Shown: piece after piece, positions 56,073 through 64,000 of the stretch
How positions within the stretch are numbered: position 1 is the first letter of the stretch
How the letters are laid out: each line of letters begins with the position of its first letter
Source: Cunninghamia lanceolata
Taxonomy: Eukaryota > Streptophyta > Pinopsida > Cupressales > Cupressaceae
DNA length: 64,000 nt
Assembly: GCA_027924645.1 (NCBI GenBank)
Contig: BSBN01000445.1
Coordinates: forward strand, 2,525,001 to 2,589,000
Direction of reading: 5' to 3'
Notes under the pieces: generated by a model
The model's input: only the letters and a program-made list of their open reading frames with translations
The model's database searches: none
What the model was told of the DNA's origin: nothing
Made by a program: the position numbers and the translations under genes

Positions 56073-57221
56073 TGTGTATGAGGAAAAATCATTAAATCTA
56101 AACTAATAAAACCAAAAACCAATCACATAAAGCGAACCAATCTAAGTAAAAGCCATTATCATAAAATCAAAGACAAAATGAAAGCTCTTACCAAAACCTG
56201 TATTGTTCCCTTTTGGAGAAGTGTGGATTGCCCAATCAAGTTGCGAGACCATAGCTGCAACAAGCAAGTAGTGTGCTCAATGTGCTCCAAGATCAATGTT
56301 AAGAGATCATAAGGTTGCTCAATCGACACGTTTTGTATGCTCAAAGCTCTGTTAAGTATGCCTGAGAATACGATCAAAGAGAGAGGTAATGAAGGAGATG
56401 AGGGGGGTTTATATAGATTTCAAGGAAGATCGATCAACGGTTCAGATAATTCAGAAGAATCAATGGAGGAGAACAGTTGAGGAATGTGCAACGAATGAGA
56501 AGAAGACATGTGTCTTGCCTTCTTTTGCATGAGAGGAGTTATCAAGAATAGAAGAATGAGTTAACTGAAGAGATAAATCAATTAAAAGAATAAAACAATC
56601 AGTTAAGTGATTTAAAACAAGAAGAAGAGATTTGCATGAGAAAAGAAGATATTTTGCTTTATTAAATATAGAAAGATTGAGTTATATTAGAGATAACTCA
56701 AATTTAGAAGAAAAAACAACTTAAATAAATAATTGATTTATTTAAATTTAGAGAAGATATTATTGGAAGAAATAATTAAATAATTAGAATTATTTAATTT
56801 AGAAGATTTGAAAGAAAATTAAATAAATAAATTTATTTAATTGTTATGCATGATTTTGGAAGAATAATTTTGATTTAATTAAATAATGTAAGAATTATTT
56901 AACTGTAGATAAGAGGGAATTTGTTGAATTAATTAAATAATTGGGTTTATTTAATTAACGTGGATTTGATTTTTGGAAAAGAGGATAATGATCTAATTAA
57001 ATAATTAAAATTATTTAATTTTAGAAGAATAATAGAGGAATTTAATTTAATTAATTAAATAAAGAGAATTTATTTAATTAATGTCGCAATTGTGTGATCT
57101 AGAAGAATTTGGTGAATTTAATTAAATAATTAGATTATTTAATTAATGTTGAGATGCAGGTGATTGGACAGATTATGAAATGCAAGTGATTTGACAACAC
57201 GGTCATTTTAGGGTGTCTACA
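56073..57221 (-). repeat. 3' LTR of element F, 1149 bp
   Basis: In the plus direction it begins TGTGTATGAGG and ends GGGTGTCTACA. It is the reverse of the E LTR family, with the TATA box at 56408-56415 and AT-rich near-palindromes at 56700-57150. The flanking E bases CTTGC (56068-56072) may be a target duplication whose partner is outside the window. Confidence 0.9.
56408..56415 (-). promoter_or_regulatory. TATA box of the F LTR
   Basis: The minus strand reads TATATAAACCCCCCTCATC, matching the E LTR block. Confidence 0.7.
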
Positions 57222-57236
57222 TTTTGCCCCTCTTTG
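57222..57236 (-). promoter_or_regulatory. Polypurine tract of element F
   Basis: The minus strand reads CAAAGAGGGGCAAAA directly before TGTAGACACC. Confidence 0.9.
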
Positions 57237-57444
57237 ATGCAATGCAGCTTGTAGCGTTGCGTCAAAGAAAATAATTGTTGAAGAGGTGATACAATTTATT
57301 GTTGCCCCAGCGTATGCCCCCTCGAGCGGGAAGACGGGGAAGCGGTAGAAGAACTGTGTTGACGCTTGACTAGAAGATTACACGACCAGGTAGGAGGAAT
57401 AGTAGAAAGGGGTGGGAAGAGAAGAAAACACGAGGGAGGGATGC

Positions 57445-57452
57445 TATAAATA
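57445..57452 (+). promoter_or_regulatory. TATA box of the opposite-strand PMD gene in element F
   Basis: TATAAATA lies 113 bases before the ATG at 57558, followed by GGTCCCATGGAG. Position and downstream words match element D. Confidence 0.65.
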
Positions 57453-57557
57453 GGTCCCATGGAGACCACAATCCTCATTTGCACCCTAAGAGTTGCTAAA
57501 TTTAGAGAGGAGAGCTTCCAAACTAGGTTGAGTGGAAGGAGCAGACAGCGAGGAGAG

Positions 57558-60299
57558 ATGTCGATTCCAGTGCACAGGCATCAGATGGAGCTCGTGCGGA
57601 CATATAGGAGGCTAGTAGGAGTTCCGGCAGCGGTAAGTGGTTGAAAACCCCCTTTGCATTTGTTGTCGGAGGGTAGATTAGGGCTAGGTCTAGGAAGAGT
57701 TTGCATGTCAGCCAAAAGCACATTAGGGAGTCGTAGCGCGTATGGTAGTCGGTTATGGCGCTTTTGGCACGCCACAGCGTGGTTGGTAGGGGGTTGTAGT
57801 GCTATTGGTAAAATTGTAGCGCTAATAATTTGTAGGTCAGCGTCGCAGCGCGCTTGGCAGTATGCCACAGCGCGATTGGTAGTATGCCGCAGCGCCTTGG
57901 GTAGGGTAGAATAGCGCAGTTGGTAGGAGATAGCAGAAATCAAGTCGCTTTTGGTAAAATAGAGTGGCGCGGTTGGTAGCATGGCGCGGTTGGTAGCATA
58001 GCACGGTGCACTTGGTAAACAAGGCACACTTGGTATAAAAAATGTAGTGCTATGGGATAGACAGTGCGGCACTTTGGGATAGATAGTGCGATGCTTTGGG
58101 ATAGACAGTGCGGCGCTTTTGTAAAAACAAAGTGCTTTTGGCTTGAGTAGAAGAAAATTATAAGTGTGGGGTGAGAAAAGGGATGCCTATCCTAGGGGTC
58201 AAAAGAGGAAAGGGATGGTTGGGGGTTGCATAGCATAGCATATGGGTAGATAGGATTTTGAGGGATTGGTTATAGAAGAACTGACAAGTGAGTTGTTATG
58301 GATGCAGAGGATTTTGCCACCACTGATGTCGCGAGAGTGACATCATGCAATTGCACACGAGGTAGTACAGTTGACATGGGAGGAGGACGCATTCCTGGAG
58401 CACGCGGGACTATGGCATGTGGCCCACTTGACACACATTAGGGTGAATCTTGCCCTAGTGACAACAGTGGTAGAGAGATATCACAGCGAGATCTCGTCAT
58501 TCCACTTTCTGACGGGGGAGGTGACAGTGACGCTAGAGGACATGTATCGGATCCTGCGGATTTGGATCAATGGTGATATAGTGGACTTTGACTCGGCACG
58601 GGGCAAGGCAGGCATGGTAGAGGTCTTCTGCACAGATGACCTTTGGATAGATGACGGGGAGATCCGATGGGCAGACGTCCTGAGACTCTACGATAGGATC
58701 AGATGGATAGTGGCGTCACTGATTGGTGGCTTCCTGTGCCCTGATAGGAGATCCAGGGGATTATCAGTTGGTTGGGGGATAGTGCTATCAGGGATGTTCA
58801 CACACAGCAGATAGTATGCATGGGGCCCCTGTGTACTAGGACAGTTGTATCATGACATGCACCATTGCATGTACAGGAGAGGTAGGAGCCTCTCAGCAGG
58901 GGTGACCTTATTACAGGTATGGGCATGGGAGCATATTCCAGTGATCCGACCCATGGCACAGTGCCATCGAGATAGAGGAGAGCCCTATGCATTTTTATAT
59001 GATGGAGTGATCACACACTGGAGGATGGGGTTGGTTAGCCATTAGAGGCGGCAGATTGATGAGATGGACCTGTTCATATGGAGGCCCTGGCTACTATGTG
59101 AGGAGTGGGATGATGAGCATGAGCAACTCATGTATTGCAGATAGGCTCATTATCTGTTCGGGAGACAGACAGCTATGATAGAGAGGTACCTACCTGAGCG
59201 AGTTCTTAGGCAGTTTGGATTGCCACAGGGACTACCAGTGGGGGAGGCCACACATGCCAGGACGTAGAGGGAGGTTGGAGACTGGGATGTAGAGATCCCA
59301 GTGGCTACAGCTTTAGTGGAGGTGTGGGGACTTGTCTCTGTGAGATGGGATTGGGACACAGGGCTGGCAGACCCAGGGATGCTACCAAAGTATGATCAGT
59401 ATTGGCAGACTCATAGGCCAGTGCGGCTAACGACACCAGGGGTGGTAGGGGCAGTGGGAGAGGTACTAGTCCTCGGTGGGGAGGCTAGGATGAGACGACA
59501 GGCCAGGGAAGCCAAGCAGTAGGCAGGTGGAGAGGGCAGTGGTCAGCAGGTAGGTGGAGAGGGTACCAGCCAGCAGGCCGATGTGGAGATGGCAGAGGCA
59601 GTGGGCCCGGTCGTAGAGACCGATTTACAGAGAGCCGAGTGACTGCTGCAGGAGGAGATAGCCTAGAGGACTTGATTATAGCTCCGGATGGTGCGACTGA
59701 GGAGGGATAGGGATGCAGTGCGGGGGGAGGCGAGGCAGGCCGAGGCCACAGCCCATACACAGACACAGGCAGCCTCAGTAGCACAGACAACCCTGGCACA
59801 GGTATAGGTATAGCTACAGGCCCAGGTGCAGGCATACACACAGCTACAGGCCCAGGTACAGGCACAGGCATAGGTACAGATGCAGCTGCCAGCCACACCA
59901 ATAGCAGATGCCAAGCAGCTAGCATAGGCCAGGAGAGAGAGAGATGCAGAGGTACAGCTGCAGTTGACAATAGAGGCCACACTCTTTAGAGTGAGGCAGG
60001 AGAGAGATGAGGCACACCGTGCACTGGGTACGGATCAGAGGACTTTATACAGCGAGCTCGTCTAGGTGCAGGGAGAGCTAGTATCAGTCAGCAGGGAGGC
60101 AGAGTACTACAGGGGTTTGTATGTGGGTGCGGTGCCAGTAGATCAGCAGGCACCGAGTTATAGAGATAGGAGTAGATCTGGGGCATCCAGATCTCGTAGG
60201 ATAGGGCAGTCAGTGTCCTCAGTTAGAGGACCATTTTTACCACTAGGGGGAGGAGGAGGAGCAGTAAGGGGACCTCCACCGAGCACAGGGGGAGGATAG
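57558..60299 (+). pseudogene. Plant mobile domain gene carried by element F (two exons)
   Basis: Exon 1 (57558-57632) has exactly 25 codons, MSIPVHRHQMELVRTYRRLV onward, ending at donor GGTAAGTGG. Exon 2 runs from 58308 (after GGATGCAG, phase 0) to TAG at 60297 in a single frame. PMD hallmarks: WEEDAFLEHAGLWH, FHFLTGEVTVTLEDMYRILR (about 58500-58560), LCPDRRSRGLSVGWG (about 58735-58780), LGQLYHDMHHCMYR (58836-58880) and LLQVWAWEHIPVIRP (58908-58955). After about 59500 the tail is Gln/Ala/Glu coiled coil, ending VPVDQQAPSY and a Gly/Pro-rich stretch. Interruptions are in-frame stops, mostly TAG (58812, 59043, 59520) with TGA at 58338; there is no frameshift. Intact length would be near 689 codons. 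Confidence 0.8.
57633..58307 (+). repeat. Intron of the F PMD gene, holding a GCGC..TTGGTA tandem array
   Basis: From 57725 to 58140 words such as GCGCGGTTGGTAGCATG, GCGCTTTTGGCACGCC and GTGCGGCGCTTTTG repeat every 19-24 bases, with drift from TTGGTA to TTTGGGATAGACAGTGCG units towards the 3' side. The array is richer in G and C than the flanking LTR. The intron is 675 bp. Confidence 0.65.
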
Positions 60300-61779
60300 G
60301 GGCCACAGCAGGAGGGCAGCTCTACCCACTAGGGCATGCACATTTGTATATTGTATCATATTTGTACCATACTCGTATCATGATGGACACTTGTACATTG
60401 TACCATTTGTATCATTTTTGCAGATGCTTGCGTGCATTCTAATGTATATTTTGCGGGCTCTTGATGGCCTTGATGTACTATTTTGATGTATATTTGGATG
60501 TATACACATTTTGTATTATTGATGTAGACACAGACATTTTGTATTATGATGACCAGTACATGATATATATGATGATCTATTCGGCTCACTGTTGTTCATG
60601 CTTTTGTGTATGCATTCCTTGATATCATGGATGTGATGATATGTATGTATGATTATGGATTCAGGTGATGACATATGTTGCTTATATGATGCTGATAGAC
60701 GTATGATGATAGAGATGTACGATGATATAGATGTGATGACTAGTGATATCTGACATGTGGGTTTTGCAGATATGCACCAGAGAGAAGAACAGGAGGAGAT
60801 GGAGACAAAGACTGTTGATCGATCTTTGCAGTGAAAACGATATAAAGGTTGTGGGAATGGATGAATGAGCTTGTTGCAATGGTTTCACATTTGTATATAA
60901 AGAGCAATCCTTATTTTGATATAGCACGTGGATAGTTCACCACTAAGGTATAAAAGACCAAGGTGCAGTAATATCCAAGTGCATGGACGTTGACTCTGCA
61001 AGCAAGTGGTTTGAACTTAGATCATTTAGACATAATATAACCTTGTTGGAACATGTGAATGAGCCATAGTCTTGAAAATAGAATAAACTTCAATACATGC
61101 AAATGCAAGAAGAATATTCATATGTAAGATGCTAGGTCGTAACACACACAAGATAAATAGAATGCTAAGAAAGATACTAAAGATCATTCTTCAAACACGG
61201 CATACACAGAAAGCAATGACTATGCCCCCAATCCGTATTGCATCGCAACATACCAAGATTATAGATAAATCAAGGTAGCCTTGAGTAGGTAAAGGATAAG
61301 GAACAAAATATAAACCATAACACAAATTGACTGACTTACAAAGTAAAAATACAGCCAACATATTCTCTTGCCAAAGAGGTTGCTCAAGATAGATTGGATA
61401 GGAAAGATAACAGCATTATCGTAGGAAATCTGTGTCCATTAAATGGGGCTATCTACCTAAAAAGACAATATCTTGCTGCAGGAAATGCCACATGTCGTAG
61501 GAGACGCGTGTGTTGGTCTCGATCCTGGAACACTTTGCAGAAGACAAGCTTGTTGATCTAGGGCTTTGGTTAAGTGGGACTTAGCTGATGTTGGCAATCG
61601 GTATGTAGGATAGTAGAAGACTCTAGAAGGAAGCTGCTTTGCTTTAGGTTTGTTAAGGACTTTTGCTTTCAAAGGATGTGCTAGCTTGATGCTTGAGTTA
61701 GTCAAGGTGAGGCGAATAGATTTTGACAAATGGAAGACTAGAAGGATGAAGTACAACTGGCTTGAGATGGGTGGAGAAT

Positions 61780-62020
61780 GATGGATCGTGTGTGCCTGAG
61801 TACTGGATACATCCTTCGTATTCCAGACTGCCTACATACCCTGTATCCACGGGATCAAGGCACACGATGATGAAAGATGAAAGTGATAAATATGTAGTTC
61901 TGGATAGAGTGATGAAATGTGTCGAGGGGAAAGGGGGAGATCTTATGTACCTGAGTACTGGAAACGTCCTTCGTATTCCAGACTGCCTACATACCCATAT
62001 CCATGGGATCAAGGTACCTT
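61780..62020. repeat. Direct repeat with period of about 150 bp
   Basis: CCTGAGTACTGGATACATCC...TTCGTATTCCAGACTGCC...GGGATCAAGG at 61796-61860 recurs at 61951-62014. The word TACTGGA...TCCAGACTG gives each copy partial dyad symmetry. Confidence 0.75.
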
Positions 62021-62485
62021 AAGACTGAGAAGAGATAATATGTAGTTCTGGTGATGTGATGATGTGGGAGAAGTGTTGAGAAGATAACATCCTTATCGTA
62101 GGAGCGATGTGTCCGTTAAAGGGTGTTATCTGCAGAAAAGAGAAAGATTGAAGAGCATGCTGCGAACCACGAACAAGGAACCTCCCCTAGACCTAAGTTA
62201 AGGAAAGAGTTGCCCCATTCTGGTAGAGGAAACTGTATGGGTGACTACCGAAGAAGACATAGAAAGCTTTGACCTAGGACAAGACAGTGTCAACTGTAGA
62301 CACAAATCAAGATGTGGGGAGACGATGATGGACATTGACAAATTTCTAGCTATACTAGATAGGGAGACGGAAATGCAAACAAGGTCAATGGTTTTATTAT
62401 GGATGGATGGAAAGGCATGCTTTGTGCACTGGACATGGAGTGGATAGGACTCGATGGACGATGGATGCTGACTCTACACATAGCA

Positions 62486-62548
62486 CCTGTTTGCCAGGTT
62501 TTCACTATGGTACTTATCCAAGGTGCCTGTTTGCCAGGTTTTCACCAG
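62486..62548 (-). repeat. Motif TGAAAACCTGGCAAACAGG, two copies, downstream of F pol
   Basis: Same pair and same linker (TATCCAAGGTG) as in element D at 42750-42815, at a similar distance from the pol stop. Confidence 0.75.
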
Positions 62549-62609
62549 CGGACGAATCTTTTTGGATTTTTTATTTTTTATTTTTTATTTTTTTGGAATA
62601 CTCTGAGGA

Positions 62610-64000
62610 TTAGGCATAGAACTTCTTGAGATGGACACTGTTAAGTGGCTCATCTAGAGGAATGCCATCAGGTGTAGCTAAAGTATAAGCTCCTGATCCA
62701 TATGCTGCTGTCACAATAAAGGGACCTAACCAGTTAGGCTCAAACTTGCCCTTCTTTTTTCGATCTGCTTGATTTCTCTAAGTCTCCTTAAATACAAGAT
62801 CACCAACTTGAAACCATCTTTCTTTGATCTTTTTGTTGTAATTACACCAGAGGCAGTTTTGATAGACATGGAGATGATTAAGTGCGGCAAGGCGCCTCTC
62901 ATCCAGTAGTTCAAGCTCAGCTAATCTAGAAGTGCGATACTTGTCTCCACCGATCAGGTCTTGCATGGAAACTCTGAGGGATGGGATCTCGACCTCTATA
63001 GGTAGGATGGCTTCAGAGCCAAAGACTAAGGCATAGGGTGTGGCACCCGTTGGTGTTCTGATACTAGTGCGGTAGGCCCATAGGGCGGAATTGAGTTGCA
63101 AGTGCCAATCACGACCAGCTTCATTGACTATTTTCTTGAGTATTTTGAGAATGGTTTTATTTGAATCCTCAACTTGGCCGCTACTCTATGGATAGTAGGG
63201 AGTTGAAAAGTGATGTTGGATGTTGTATTATATGCATAAGGCATGGACATCTTGGTTCTTGAATGGTCTCCCATTATCGGTGACAATGGCTTGGGGAATA
63301 CCATACTGGCATATGAGGTAGTTTAGGATAAACTTGGCTATTTGCTTACTGGTGATATAGGTCATAGTAATGGCTTCCACCCACTTCGTGAAATACTCAA
63401 TGGCGGTAATGATAAACTTGTGGCCATTTGAGGAGGAAGGGTGGATTTGTCCTACGAGGTCGAGACCCCATTGGGAAAAAGGCCATGGAGTTGTCACAGG
63501 TTGTAATTCATGGGCTGGTGCATGAATCAGGTCTCCATGCTACTGGCATTGTAGACACTACTTAGCAAACTATGCAGCATCTTGCTCTATTGTAGGCCAA
63601 TAATAACCTATTCTGAGTATCTTCTTAGCAAGATTAGGACCGGTAGAATGCGCGCCACAGACACCTTCGTGTATGTCTCGTAAGGTAGCTTTAGCTTCTT
63701 CTGCGTTAAGACATCGTAAGAGGATACCATCAAGACTTCGGTGATATAGTGTATCACCCAGAATGATGTAATGAGAGGATCGACAGATAAAGGTTTTGTA
63801 TTGAGTGGATGATAGGTCAGGGGGAAAGGTTTTGTTCTTGAGGTACTCATAGATATCTTCATACCATGGGGAATTGGGACCAACAAGTTCACAGATGATT
63901 TCAGTAATGGGAACATCGATGGCTGGTATCAACAATTGCTCAATCAAGAATTCACACTTCTGTGTATTTGCAGGCATGTCAATCAGTGACCCTACAGAAG
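62610..64000 (-). pseudogene. Element F integrase and end of the second RNase H (continues beyond window)
   Basis: Right to left: the segment MPANTQKCEFLIEQLLIP (63977), zinc domain, core QWGLDLVGQIHPSSSNGHKF (about 63455), VTDNGRPFKN, and VEDSNKT where Glu is kept (about 63165). Next are LNSALWAYRTSIRTPTGATP (about 63060-63100) and the C-terminal NWLGPFIVTAAYGSGAY, stop at 62610. Stops (for example in CLQCQ-HGD near 63545 and a TAG near 63229) break it. It keeps Trp in YYWPTIEQ where E has TAG, so lesions of E and F are independent. Confidence 0.85.

Larger units (their letters stand above)
60300..62609. other. Non-coding spacer of element F between the PMD gene and pol
   Basis: No coding region. 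TGTATCAT/ATGATG-rich sequence at 60340-60760 probably includes the 3' end of the PMD transcript. Direct repeats lie at 61396-61455/62078-62135 and 61780-61860/61940-62020. The CCTGTTTGCCAGGTTTTCAC pair lies at 62486 and 62526, and a T-rich run at 62570-62595. Confidence 0.7.
56073..64000 (-). mobile_element. Element F: Tat-type Ty3/gypsy, 3' half, with opposite-strand PMD gene
   Basis: Right to left: second RNase H end, integrase, spacer, opposite-strand PMD gene, polypurine tract, 3' LTR. It is inserted into E's integrase; its 5' half and 5' LTR lie beyond 64000. It is close to E in sequence and in reverse orientation to it. Confidence 0.9.

Noticed and set aside
57725..58140. CRISPR-like array
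   Set aside because: Units drift continuously, there are no unique spacers of constant length, and the context is a plant retrotransposon intron.
59485..59982. 165-codon open frame on the minus strand, Pro/Val/Leu-rich
   Set aside because: It is the reverse of the Gln/Ala-rich tail of the PMD gene in F; the repeats of the sense strand explain it.

Overview
The window is plant nuclear DNA, probably from a seed plant with a very large genome; a conifer is a reasonable guess but cannot be shown from this sequence alone. I see no ordinary host gene. Essentially every stretch with coding potential belongs to an LTR retrotransposon (Ty3/gypsy of the Tat/Ogre type with a second RNase H, or Ty1/copia) or to an accessory gene carried by one. 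Most reading frames are broken, chiefly by in-frame TAG codons where a relative has Gln, as expected from long-term deamination of methylated CAG sites.

Layout. (A) 1-15650, plus strand: 3' part of a long Ty3/gypsy element with gag, protease, an RNase H placed BEFORE the reverse transcriptase, RT, a degenerate native RNase H, integrase, 2.3 kb of non-coding DNA, a very long sense accessory ORF (here W-X) split by a solo LTR with perfect 5-bp target duplications, then the 3' LTR. A sits inside the integrase of (B), a related minus-strand element (15651-30711). B's gag is split by a solo LTR (J), which is itself split by a complete copia element (22226-29512, TSD ATATA). B's gag start lies head-to-head with (Y), a plus-strand fragment carrying a second copy of ORF X and an LTR; B and Y may be one element with an internal inversion. 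Y's LTR ends inside (C), a plus-strand copia pol fragment, which is followed by two copia-type LTR pieces in inverted orientation.

From 36540 to the end there are three related Tat-type elements nested in one another: D (minus; 36540-45229), E (plus; 45230-56072, inserted in D's RT/RNase H) and F (minus; 56073 to beyond the window, inserted in E's integrase). They have the usual order RT-RNase H-second RNase H-integrase.

The most interesting finding is a separate gene between pol and the 3' LTR of both D and F, on the strand opposite to pol. In both copies it has a TATA box, about 110 bp of leader, a first exon of exactly 25 codons, a phase-0 intron of about 0.6 kb filled with a degenerate short tandem array, and a long second exon encoding a plant mobile domain (PMD, MAIN/MAIL1 type) followed by a Gln/Ala-rich coiled-coil tail. 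The gene layout is conserved although the arrays have diverged, which suggests it is or was an independently expressed gene riding in the retrotransposon. Antisense extra ORFs downstream of pol, some PMD-related, are known in plant Tat elements; the promoter-exon-intron structure seen here is what I would check first. The second main finding is the upstream placement of the extra RNase H in A and B, against its downstream placement in D, E and F.
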